A DNA stretch of 64,000 nt from Branchiostoma floridae (taxonomy: Eukaryota > Chordata > Leptocardii > Amphioxiformes > Branchiostomatidae), in contig NC_049984.1 of the NCBI RefSeq assembly GCF_000003815.2, forward strand, positions 26,153,338-26,217,337. The letters are read 5' to 3'. The translations under genes and the position numbers were made by a program. The notes below the pieces were generated by a model, which was not told the DNA's origin, did not search any database, and worked only from the letters and a program-made list of their open reading frames with translations. Position 1 is the first letter of the stretch, and each line of letters opens with the position of its first letter. Below are positions 33,770 to 45,002 of the stretch, in pieces.

Positions 33770-36700
33770 ACCTCCATCCCTTCAGAACTTTCTTTACAAC
33801 TGCTGGCCTTTCCCCAAAGGAGTTCAAGTAGAGCACCTCATGGGTCCCTGTATACACAGCCATGTAACATGGATGAAAGCAGGTGCTTGTGAATGAATGA
33901 ACGAATGAATGAATCCCAAGGTAATTTCAAGAATTCATAAAATGTCACAATTTTCTAAACCTTGTTAACAGAACAAACTTAATATAGCGATATCAACTTA
34001 CAACGAGAGTCCAGTGGTCTGTTTCATGTACTGCACCAATGACGACATCAGACTTCCGTACTTCCTCTCCAATCTGTACACGGAATTAATAAGTTAGCTG
34101 GCTGAAATTTCCAATGAATGCATCTTAAAGTATTGCAAGTTTGGTAAATATACAAATACACACATGTATAAAATCAGCTACTTTAATCAGAGAGCGCGAA
34201 GAAGAAATATATTTTTGAAAAGCTGACAACACAGATGGATATGAGTTAAATCAGGAAATGTAACATGTATATTCTTGGCTAATTACTTCGTAATAGATAA
34301 ACCTGCCTGCCTACCTGATAAACCCCTCATGTTATTTTACTGGTACCCACCCCAAGCGGTGAGCAGCACCCAAAGTGCCATGATTGCTTACCTTTTTGAT
34401 AGTTCCTGGAGAGTGAGACCTCCTTCGGTCCACTATCTTTGTCATCGTTTGAGAGTTTATTGAAGAATCTTGCATCCTGTCTATGGACAGTAAAAGAGCA
34501 AAATTGTTTTACCTTAGGCCATACCAATAGGGGATCGCGTGGTGGGATCGCGTGGCGCAGTGGCGGCATTCGTGCCTCGTGACCGAGAGGTTGTGGGTTC
34601 GAATCCGCCTGCGCGTCACCGATCTTGTGCCCTTGGGAAAGGCACTTTACACAACTTTCCTCACTATACTCAGGTGAAAATGAGTACCTAGCTTCGGCTA
34701 GGGCCGTCCCTCGGATAGGACGTTAAATGGAGGTCCCGTGTATGGGGAGAGTCACACGCGATGCGATGGTGCGGTGTGAGATGGAGCAAACCCTTCCGTC
34801 TGGAGTTGGTGATTCACTTCAAATCACCCGGCTGGAGGCCTGGCGAACCTCCATACCGTATCAGCCACACGAAAGGGTATGTCACCCCGTAAGGGGCGGT
34901 ATAACCCCGCCGTGACATGTGCGAACATGTGTGTGTATGGCGGCTTTGAAAAGGTGTTCATTGTCACCTGTTTCGCCATACCCTCCATATATCGTCATCG
35001 AATATGGAGAGTCCTAATAAATCATAAATCATAAATCAACCAATCTAATTTGTTGGTTCTCGGATTTTTTCAGAAAGAAGTTGGAGCGACAGGGCGAAAA
35101 AAAAAAAAAAAAAAAAAAAAACTGCAACAAGTCTGGATTCAGGTCCAGAGTTTCAGGTTGGTAATTCCAGACCTGAAACCATGGTATATGTGTTGCAGAA
35201 TACTTATCCAGTTACAATTACATGAAAAATTTGCATGTAAGCATACATTTTATATTTAATTTCAACAATACAAATGCAAAATAATGTGCAATCAGTATTA
35301 CAGAAGTACACACAGTAATAAAGCTTAACAGTTTTAATAAATCATCATAGTAAATCATTAAAAACTTTCAAAAAGGTTGAAAAACTTTTTCAGCATAGTA
35401 TAATGTCTAATGTAAGTTAGTAACAACAACAAGAAAATGACTTCATTTCACCTGTGCCTGAAACATCTGATTCATTATTCTCTTTGTGAAAGCTGCAGTT
35501 TAAGCAAAAAACGGTAGAGGCTCCTCATTTGCATGAAATTGCATCTCATTTACATACTTGTGACTGGCTTCATGCTTCCTTAGACGGCCATTTTGGTTTG
35601 CTGAATCGTCATTTTTCAGCACAAATTTCACGATCTATTGGTGGTTTTCGATGATTTACAACACAAAGGAAAACATAAGCAGGTGATAGTTGTTTTTGCA
35701 TGTCCAGTACTTGTTTCAGAAGTTTTGTTTAACTGAGCCGAAGTTTGTCCAACAACCTGTGCCATGTAACTCTCACGAACATGCAAATGAGTTCTCATGA
35801 ACATGCAAATACCCTCATGGCAATTTGAATTTTTATTTTTATTTTTAAATTGGGAAAAATAGAAGCGGCGATTCCGAGAACCAACAAATTAAATTGGTAT
35901 GGCCTTAGCATACTATGTACATAGTCGTGAATGAAATCATTTTGTACAATGCAATGATGACAGTAATTGCCATGGTTAAAAAGTAGAGGTATCATCATCA
36001 TCATAATTCATCCCGTTTTACACCGGTATAAATATTGAAAAATCCTAAAACTTTATAATCGTAGCACATATTTGATCAGAATACAGATGATAATTACATA
36101 GACCAATCCTGTCATGCACCATATCAAATGTATAAGATCCATGTTCTATTTCTAACACCTTTGGCTAAAACAGCACTAGTAGGACAGAACTTACACTTGT
36201 GACAAAATCAAATTTGATAAGACTGGTGATAAAAACAATTGCTATGGAGATTGCTCTATAATGCACATTGACCTGTAGAATAATATCTCATTTGGCTGTG
36301 AATACTGTTGTAATCTCTTTACAATCTTATAACTAAAACTTCACAATAAATCACCATATTTTTGACTGATAGACTTTAATTTATGATTATTTTGCATTTA
36401 ACATACCTCTGACTTTGCCTCTTCTACCACAGTGTGTAACAGAGCATCAACTATCTGCAATATGGAGACATAAAGTTAGTTTATCAAGAGTGCACTGCCT
36501 TGATAACTCGGAAACATAATGCTGGAAGCAATGTTTGAATCAACACACCTACATTAGTCTGTGTCATGTCATTTCAAGCTACATACTAGGAGAGCCTGTA
36601 ATACTTGGAAGTATGTCCTGTTATAATGTTACAGTGTTACACCACTCTTACGACTTAAAGATTAAGCCAGTGGTCTGCAATATAGAAAGCAAATGACAAC

Positions 36701-37222
36701 CCTTACCGAGTCAAGTAGCCATCCACATGGCCTCACAAGGGACAACAGTTCCAAGACCCGCAGTAAGAAGCGTCCCACCTCTCCCATGAAAAGGCCATTA
36801 CACGTTTCTTCTCCCCTGCGATCAGCTTTTAGCAAAGTCTCGAGCATTGCTGCCATCTCTTCCTCATCCACACCCATCTCCTCCTCATCCGCATCCTTCT
36901 CTGCAGACTTCTTCCCGTCCTTGCGTTCAGTGATCTCCTCATCCACACCCATCTCATCCGCATCCTTCTCTACAGACTTCTTCTCGTCCTTGCGTTCAGT
37001 GATCTCCTCATCCACACCCATCTCATCCGCATCCTTCTCTGCAGACTTCTTCCTGTCCTTGCGTTCAGTGATCTCCTCATCCACACCCATCTCCTCCTCA
37101 TCCGCATCCTTCTCTACAGACTTCTTCCAAACCTTCCTGTCCTTGCGTTCAGTGATCTCCTCATCCACACCCATCTCCTCCTCATCCGCATCCTCCGTCG
37201 ATGAGGTAATTCTTGCCAAATA
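33770..37222 (-). CDS. Ulp1-like (C48) cysteine protease gene, incomplete
   Basis: Minus exons: ~37222-36705 (acidic repeats, then RFLLRVLELLSLVRPCGWLL), 36456-36411 (IVDALLHTVVEEAKSE), 34476-34392 (DARFFNKLSNDDKDSG), ~34065-34015 (SDVVIGAVHETDHWTLV) and ~33880-33771 (THEVLYLNSFGERPAVV). The first two junctions are in phase; the third needs an alternative acceptor. The WLLDSIVDALL start, the DHW histidine and LYLNSFGE (Asn in place of the usual Asp) match the Ulp1 fold, which cleaves ubiquitin-like tags and also occurs in transposons. The exon with the catalytic Cys is not found; a transposase-like block lies where it would be. The third exon and the 34392-36411 intron flank the Harbinger-like element. 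Confidence 0.55.
34517..35904. mobile_element. PIF/Harbinger-like non-autonomous element interrupted by a SINE
   Basis: Terminal inverted repeats begin GGCCATACCAAT on the left and end ATTGGTATGGCC on the right. After removing the nested SINE the match continues through TAATTTGTTGGTTCTCGG. A 3-base TTA flanks both ends (34514-34516 and 35905-35907), the TWA target duplication of Harbinger-type transposons. The roughly 870 bases of element proper contain no transposase, so it depends on another copy. It lies in an intron of the Ulp1-like gene. Confidence 0.8.
34529..35038 (+). mobile_element. tRNA-derived SINE inserted in the Harbinger-like element
   Basis: The 510-base insert has a Pol III A box (TGGCGCAGTGG, 34553-34563) and B box (GGTTCGAATCC, 34596-34606). 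A body follows with CTTGGGAAAGGCACTTTAC, and a 3' tail of AAATCAT repeats. Both ends are bordered by ACCAAT (34523-34528 and 35039-35044), a target-site duplication. Insertion split the left inverted repeat of the host element, so the SINE is younger. It is on the plus strand, unlike coding relics on this side. Confidence 0.85.
36850..37200. repeat. in-frame acidic tandem repeat within the first Ulp1-like exon
   Basis: Five imperfect units of about 65-90 bases encode, on the minus strand, repeats of KDADEEEMGVDEEITERKD. Unit-length changes keep the frame open throughout (185 codons). The plus strand gives a Ser-rich frame that is simply the complement. Confidence 0.8.
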
Positions 37223-37413
37223 AGCTTAACACAAAAAATTTGGAAACTTGATTTTGATCTGTAATATCTCTATATATACTCTTTCATTTGTTGTGTACAG
37301 CCTTATCAAGCTTGTTTATTGACCCTTACAATGTTATTCCATTTGTTATGATCGTACATTAATCGTAGGGATTTCAGCAGTTTTGTTGTCCACTTGCCTG
37401 GTTAGCGTTGGTG
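37221..37413 (+). repeat. HECT gene intron segment, copy 1 (partner at 57556-57742)
   Basis: About 190 bases starting TAAGCTTAACACAAAAAA and ending TGGTTAGCGTTGGTG are nearly the same as 57556-57742. There the sequence is the start of an intron directly after a HECT N-lobe exon. Here it leads to the C-lobe exons. Similarity stops at both ends. Confidence 0.9.
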
Positions 37414-37750
37414 TTTGACCTTTTGACTTTAGAATAATGACAATTGTCACATCAGTGTAAAGAGTAATAAAAGTTTTACAATGATACATAATGCCGTATA
37501 ATTATCAGTTTATCTAGTAAACAAAGACGAATGACTGATAAAATTCATTATTATGAATTCTTGTGCTGTACTTGTAAGTCTTGAAAGCAAGTACATTTTA
37601 ATTATAGCTCCCCAATAGACTCATAAACACACCAACAAAAAATGTATTGGAATAGGACACAGACCGTGTGTCGCGTTTAATCACTTCTAAATCTCACCGG
37701 TGTGTTTTCAGCTGTAAAGTGTGTGATTGTCGAATTCGTTTTTGTTGCAG

Positions 37751-39444
37751 CTTGAAAAAGCATCTGAGGCAGACTTGAAAGACCTCCTGAGATCAGACAC
37801 AGGTATCGATATGACCAGTCTTGCAGGGTGGACAAAGCCAGCTGGAACCACCACGGTCGACGATGTCCCAGTCCTCAAGAGGGCGTTGTGTCTTCAGGAC
37901 ATAGTCATTTCCAGGATGGTAACTATAGATAACTCTTCTGTGCTTGCAACTACCATATTTTATTGATTAGAGTATACACATCAATGAAAATAAGCACCCC
38001 TGATGTGTGGCAAGTCTCAGACCAATCTGTGGGACTTGAACGCAAAATGGAAAATTTTGGATAAAAGTGCACACAACTTCTCCCCAATCATGAACTGGAT
38101 AAACTAAGATTAATGATTTCCTCTGTTCTCCCCATTGTCAATCACCACAAGTTCTAACAACAACATCAGTTTTGCATATGTCCTAGAACTGTAGCATCCT
38201 TGCTCTAGTTGAGGTCCTTGTACCATTGTCCATGCAATATTATCCCAAATAGAGTACACGTATGCACCCAAACTTTAGCAACAACTAACAGCATTTTTTC
38301 TGATTTTGAAAAGTTGAAAAGTGTGTATTCCAGAAAATATGGTACTGCATGGAAACTTGTAGGGTTTGGAGACTGAACTTCAACGTCCATATCTTACTCA
38401 GTAAGAGCTGTTCTTATGTCCAGACCAAATCATATGATAAAAATCCAGTCAGTTTCAGGCCCAGAGCTGCTTTTTTTATCTGACTGCAACCTGTATCATA
38501 TGTTTCCTTACAGTTATCACCCTTAATCGACTTCTCTGTTAGTAACACTCTGGGACTTGACCACAACTACAAGTTAAATGTGTTTGAACACTTCAACAGA
38601 TCTGTGATTGGGAATTAGGTGATTTTGGGAAACAACTATTTTTTTTTAATACTCTTCACTGCAGTCAGCAATTGAGCAGCTAAAGGAGGGGCTAAAGGTA
38701 CTTGGCCTCTTTGATGCCCTGGAGGCCGAGCCTCAGCTGCTGGTGTCACTTCTGTGCAAGGCCACAGAAGCCATCACAGCTGACTCCATGAGGGAGATGT
38801 GGAGGGTGAGCTGGGCAGCTGAAGGGGCCAACAGGAAGGAAAGACAGAAAGACGTGTATGAACGTCTCTCCAACTGGCTTGAGGAAATTGAAGATGGTTA
38901 GTCTGGTTTTATTACTAGTTTACAGAGCACTACACTCCAGAAGTGGATGGCAGTTTTTGTTTGATTGACATTGGAAAATTTGAACATATTTTAATGCATG
39001 TATATAAAAGATTCATAACCTGTAACACATGTGCCTTGGCCAAGAATTACAATACTAGGTGCTGCTGCTATTTACAGTTGAATTATTGAATATATCGTGT
39101 GATTGGAAGCCACCACCACCCGTTCAAAAGAACTGCAATCAATTTAATTTAATGTAATTTACAGTGGTACATTTTCTTTGTAACCATCCAGGCTCAGCTT
39201 GTATCTCCCTGAAGGACTTCCTCAAGTTCTTTACGGCATTTGAAACGAAGCCACTTAGGGATGGAGCCAGGAGCCCTCACTGACATTTAAGGAGTGTGCT
39301 GCTGGGTGCTCCTGCCTACCCGTGTCAAGCACGTGTTCTCTAATGCTAGTAATGCCAGAGCACATGGGCACCCTTTCGAACACCGAGTTTGGCCAAAAGA
39401 TGGAAGAAGCCATCATTGGTGGATCCGGTTTTGGTAGGGCCTAG
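37751..39444 (+). CDS. HECT E3 ubiquitin ligase (G2E3-like), C-terminal exons with a frameshift
   Basis: Exons 37751-37918 (LEKASEADLKDLLRSDTG), 38665-38896 (IEQLKEGLKVLGLFDALEAE) and 39192-39444 join in phase with good splice sites and resemble the C-terminal half of G2E3-like HECT domains. HECT ligases pass ubiquitin through a catalytic Cys. The last exon reads ISLKDFLKFFTAFETKPLRD, then hits TGA at 39281. Reading one frame over from about 39274 gives SLTFKECAAGC, LPVSSTCSLMLVMPEHM with the catalytic Cys codon at 39334-39336, and a GFGRA end at TAG 39442. One indel therefore separates the body from the active site. The N-lobe exon is absent here and an N-lobe copy sits at 57121. Confidence 0.8.
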
Positions 39445-40357
39445 TGCCCATGTGCTCCGGTATTTCTGTACATTCAAGAGATGCCATGTGCCACTTACAT
39501 GAAATGATATTTTCCTCAAGATCTAACTTCTCTGTCAAAGCAGTCATTTGCACAAGTCATGCCTGAAACCGTCCTGGACGGTTTAGGATTTGGACATGCA
39601 TAGCTTGTTACAGGGTAGAAAGCTTACATGTGGCGAGAGATTTTGTGGGAAGGCGTCTGATAGTTATGTTCATGTTTTTTCGTAATTGTAGTTGGCATAT
39701 AAAGATAGCTTTAGCTTCTATCAATATTATTAGTTGCTACTTTGACTTTTTCAGTGTCAAGTTAAGACTGCCATGGACACAAGATGTGTTGTGTGTGATG
39801 CACATTGACCAGAGGTGTGTAAGACTTTGGTAAAGTGAGTATTGCTCCTGTGGCCTCATTCATTGTTAGGAAAAGCGATGTGTGAAGTAAAGAGCCGAGT
39901 AAAGTATGACCAAAAATACTGAGGAAAGTATTGATTTAGCAGATCTTTACAGTTCAAAACAAACCGCTTTACCATAGTCAAGATTACTGTGCACGTGCAA
40001 GAGCTTAAGGGTATTGAATCACTCTATTTATTAGCCCCTGGTGCAAAGGGTAGGTTTTATTTACAAGGGAACAGCTGATTAATCTATCATGTAACATTCC
40101 AAAATGTCTTCCTTCTACTGTGGACAGAGTTGTGTGGACAGAGTTATGCTCAGGTTAAAAGTTTTATTAATAGAGGACAGTTTGTTACTCTAGTACCTTA
40201 CATTCCCTATGAGTTCTTAGAAAGTAGATTAAAATGTATTAAGACTAGTAAGCTCCAATGCTGTAGGTCACGAAACACATTTCACTTCATGATACTGCTT
40301 CTGTTGTGTTTTAGTGGCAGACTTTTTTCTTCTTTTACTACAGAATAGTTTGTCATG
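39445..40357. other. 3' flank of the HECT gene, no further gene
   Basis: Likely 3' untranslated and intergenic sequence. A perfect 14-base inverted pair (GAGCACATGGGCAC at 39358 and its complement near 39444) straddles the HECT stop region. Open frames are under 75 codons and look random. Confidence 0.45.
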
Positions 40358-40360
40358 TAA

Positions 40361-41402
40361 AGCCCCGGTCACAAAGCGCGTACGACTCCTTGCGATTCCT
40401 TCCGATGCGCAGGATAAGCGCAGTGCGTCGTAAGTCGGGGGAGAATCGGAAGCAATAGTTTAAGTATATAAAGCCGTGGTCACAAAGCGCGTAGTGCATC
40501 GTACGATGAGGTCATAAGAGCGTACCTGTGTCAATCGCAGTAAATCATAATAAATCGGGGAGCGTCGTATGGCGAAAAATAGAGCTGAAATGGATTTTGA
40601 ACATGTTCAAAATTTCGCTATCGTCGTAAGATTTTATTTGCCCCCATAGCAGAGTTCATTACGGCATTTTTGATTTATGATTTTTTAGCATGTTGTGATG
40701 GTTTCAGTTTTCCCTGATATTGTCGATATTGACGAAAAGGGGAAATATATCAGTCGCAACTGCCACAGTCGCAACCAGAGAACAGCGCGCCACGCACAGG
40801 TGATGCAGACAATTCTTTGATCGCTTCATGCACGTGAGTTTATAATTAGATCAAATCTCAGCTCTCGTCGGTCTTGGGTCAGTTTACCATAATCGTAATA
40901 ACCATGGGGACAACTCGAACATAAAGACAGGCTCTATGAGTCGGAAATATATATGATATAATGCTTATCATTTGATTTTTGTATGATGGCATCTTTTTGT
41001 TGATAGCATATCATGATACGATCTTCGAAAGAGCCTGACACGTAGAGCCGGCAAGCAGGCCGAGATAACCATACCAGCACTCGCGCTTGATTTGAACTTT
41101 TGCTTGTAATACTCTTGTTGTCATGGTCTTTTTAAATTTATTTTTACAGTTAAACATATTATAGGAAGGTATTTAACAGCTATGTCCACATCTTGTTGGT
41201 TAAAGAAGCACAAAAGCGGTCAGACGACTATACAGAAGAGACACAAGTGAAAAATCGTGCGACGCTGGAAAAATTTTAAACACCATCCGATGCGTTGCGA
41301 TGGCTTGCGATGCTTACGAATTTCTTGCGATGTACTGCGCTCATCGTACGATATGCGGAATAGTCCATCGCAAGGAATCGTACGCGCTTTGTGACCGGGG
41401 CT
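40361..41402. mobile_element. 1.04-kb TIR element, probably Harbinger-like and non-autonomous
   Basis: The left end AGCCCCGGTCACAAAGCGCG and the right end CGCGCTTTGTGACCGGGGCT are inverted copies that stay similar for about 35 bases. TAA flanks both sides (40358-40360 and 41403-41405), fitting a 3-base TWA duplication. A second, slightly diverged left end starts at 40471. No long open frame is present, so it does not encode its own transposase. Confidence 0.8.
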
Positions 41403-41405
41403 TAA

Positions 41406-42354
<949 letters not shown>

Positions 42355-42440
42355 AGTGGGGATCGACCCCACGATTCACGGCTGCAGAAGCAAATAGCTA
42401 CCTTCACACAGTGCCGTGGGCCGCTAGGCCACGGTGACAC
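42355..42440 (-). repeat. tRNA-like sequence (SINE head or tRNA pseudogene)
   Basis: On the minus strand an A-box-like TGGCCTAGCGG and a B-box-like GGTCGATCCCC are spaced as in a tRNA with an enlarged middle. Acceptor-stem pairing is not evident, so a functional tRNA is unlikely. It probably derives from a tRNA-headed SINE. Orientation is opposite to the coding relics on this side. Confidence 0.45.
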
Positions 42441-43103
42441 CTTTACATCATCTGGCGTGTGGAAGGGTTTCCTTAAATTGAGTGATCCATGTATTCATGC
42501 ATTCGTTGGTTGAACTAACCGCTTCTCTCACCAATAATTATCTTTAAAGAATGAAATGCAAATATTGACAGCTGAAATATCATTTATTGCGTTTTTTCGT
42601 GTGACTTTGTCAAGGCGTTTTGCTGTTAAGGCTAATCAACATAATCTATGTATATAACGGAAATCACTTTGTACTCTACTTTGTGAGAAGCTGACACAAA
42701 ATTTTAACCTGATACGATAAGCTTGATTATGTACTGCTCTACTCCGATAAATATGACCATATAAGTATATTTGAGTTTGATATAGCTAGAGTTTAACTAC
42801 TACGATGGCCACAACTGCTATAACATGCCATGAAGGTAGGTTTAAAAGGCTTGCGGCAGTAAGCATTGAACCAAAGACCCGCTTCTCCCGCCTCAGAGAT
42901 ATACACATACAGTATAAGTCCTATAGACTTACTAAAAACTCGTGGCCAACTTGAATTCATATCATCGCCAAGTTTCCCAAGACAAAACAGGTCTGTTCGA
43001 TTAGAGTATGAAATAACACAACGCAGAAACAAAATTCTGACGAAAGAAATGTAGTAAAGTACAAACAGAAATCGCCCCCCTGCCGGTACCGGTACAACTT
43101 ACA

Positions 43104-43228
43104 NNNNNNNNNNNNNNNNNNNNNNNNNNNNNNNNNNNNNNNNNNNNNNNNNNNNNNNNNNNNNNNNNNNNNNNNNNNNNNNNNNNNNNNNNNNNNNNNN
43201 NNNNNNNNNNNNNNNNNNNNNNNNNNNN
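43104..43228. other. assembly gap
   Basis: 125 ambiguous bases. Open frames drawn across it are meaningless. Confidence 1.
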
Positions 43229-43549
43229 TGTTATATTCCTTAGGTGGAAAGACTCCGTGCCATCTTGCTGGATCCATCTGTGTCTTTCATGTATCAGTTG
43301 TACTTACATGTTCCGACGTGTATGTCTACTTTTCTCTCTGTAAGTTGTTTTTTATTTCCTTGTATGTATATGTGAAAGTGGGCCCTATTGAAAACCAGTT
43401 TATCGAGGCTGAATAGGCTACCCAGGTGTTTGAAAATAAACAAACAAACAAACAAACAAGCAGCATGTTATAGCCGAGCTGTGACCCTTGACCCATAAGA
43501 TAAGGGACCATCCACTATACAGTGAGCCGTGGTCTCGGGAGCCCAAAGC

Positions 43550-43930
43550 CCAGTTCACCCTGCCTCGGAACGATTGGAACTGGGCTCGCAAGTGTGGGAA
43601 TCTGCCGCGGCACGCTTGGAAAACCCTGCCTCGGCCCGATTGGAACTGGGCTCGCAAGTGTTGGAATTTGCCGCGGCACGCTTGAAAAACCCTGCCTCGG
43701 CACGTTTGGAACTGGCCTCGGAAGTGTTGGAATCTGCTGCGGCACGCTTGGAAAACCCTACCGCGGCACGATTGGAACTGGGCTCGCAAGTGTTGGAATC
43801 TGCCACGCTGTTTGGAACTGGGCTCGGAAGTGTTGGAATCTGCCTCGTGACGTTTGGAATTAGGCTCGGAAGTGTTGGAATCTGCCTCGTGACGTTTGGA
43901 ATTAGGCTCGGAAGTGTTAGAATCATTTTG
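43550..43930. repeat. minisatellite, 66-base unit
   Basis: Units with the core GGAACTGGGCTCGCAAGTGT and CCGCGGCACGCTTGGAAAA repeat at 66 bases (for example starts near 43572 and 43638), degrading to shorter units to the right. The length is a multiple of three, so both strands give long repetitive frames (minus: Ser/Pro/Arg-rich). I see no reason to call either a protein. Confidence 0.85.
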
Positions 43931-43969
43931 TCCCAGTCGGCCACGGTAGTCTACACTTCGAAGGCAGGA

Positions 43970-44185
43970 CGCTACAACTGTTGAAGAGCTGGTTGGCGTC
44001 ATCAATCATAGTTACCCCAACACGCATACGGCGGAGTTCGACGCACTGGAGGATGTGAAGGGGTTTCTCGGCATCGTAAGCAACGACTTGGAGCAGCACA
44101 GCTGCACTCATGCCAACAGATTTACCAAGGGGCTTGAAGAGAAGCTTGTCCTCCAGTACATGGTATTTGCTATTCTGTTCTAGTG
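43970..44185 (+). CDS. short exon-like open stretch, unrecognised
   Basis: The plus strand reads [20 protein letters not shown], then [20 protein letters not shown] and a charged end before TAG. It looks like a soluble acidic protein piece. The minus strand is also open here ([20 protein letters not shown]), so strand is uncertain. The plus reading fits the orientation of the region. Confidence 0.3.
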
Positions 44186-44408
44186 ATGTCATCTTGATAT
44201 TTGTGACACAGTGACTAAGTGTTTTATTGGTATAGTTGTACTTGTAGCGCACGTAGTTTACCGGCTGCAGCGCACATGTGCCGGGGTGGTTTGAGAGAGG
44301 ACGGGCGAGAGCTTTCTGAGAATTTTGAGCACTCCCGATTTCACACCGGTGCATCTGTGGGTGTAGTTTGCTTGGCTGGCCTTCAGAGTTTTCCAATGCC
44401 TGAGCTGT

Positions 44409-45002
44409 GTGGCCAACACAACTGACTCTGTCTTATTGGGTGTAATCATAGATGATGTCACAGTAAATAACCAGCTAAGACCCCTGCTCTCTTCAATGGA
44501 AAATATAAGCAAAAGTTACAACTCTTCAGGTAAAATAAAAAAACAAAATCTGGAATCATCAACACAGCGCAAGCATAAAAAGAAACCTGAAGTAGACTTG
44601 TGCAGGGACATTCTTGAAGCAGTTCCAGAAGTTGCCCTATTTCTGTGCCTTTGCACACATCTGGAACTGCTTCGTGATGGAAAGCACAAGTTACACGAAG
44701 CACAGCACTGTTTTGATGTGTAGAAAGATGACATTGAGAAACAAAAAAAAATGTCCCAGGTTGCTTTTGCCAACAACCTTAAAAACAACCAAAATTTGAA
44801 AGGACCAAGTTCCGAAAAATCAGCATTGAAGCCATCAAAAATGAGTTAAGTGAAAAAAAAACTAGCACATGAGCAAGCCACAATAAAAATAGTAAACACA
44901 ACCAGAAGGCAGTGGACGAGCCAGCTAAATACACAAGTATCATGTTAGATGGAATGGACCAAACTTCAACATGTCTCCCCCTTTTTGGGAAGGGAACAAA
45001 GG
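44409..45002 (+). pseudogene. transposon-like protein fragment with an IMLDGMDQT motif
   Basis: The frame from 44409 encodes a Lys-rich linker and a helical end (DLCRDILEAVPEVALFLCL). Further on, after stops, a stretch just before 45002 reads KYTSIMLDGMDQTSTCLPLF and ends at a possible donor (CAAAG^GTACAT). The (I/L)DGMDQ...LP motif recurs in a widespread animal transposon-like protein family whose nuclease assignment I cannot state. Stops between the parts mark it as decayed. Confidence 0.4.

Noticed and set aside
34550-34625. Functional tRNA gene
   Set aside because: A and B boxes are present but the stems do not fold cleanly and a 510-base tailed body with target duplications shows a SINE.
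35090-35125. Homopolymer A run considered as a processed-pseudogene tail
   Set aside because: It lies inside the TIR element, with no coding sequence or duplication next to it.
36693-37223. Long Ser-rich frame on the plus strand
   Set aside because: It is the complement of the acidic repeat exon, which has good splice sites and joins in phase to Ulp1-like exons.
42957-43277. Open frames spanning the gap at 43104-43228
   Set aside because: They contain only ambiguous bases in the middle; continuity is an artefact.
43418-44005. 195-codon minus frame and overlapping plus frames
   Set aside because: Frames follow a 66-base tandem repeat and end in low-complexity sequence; no domain.
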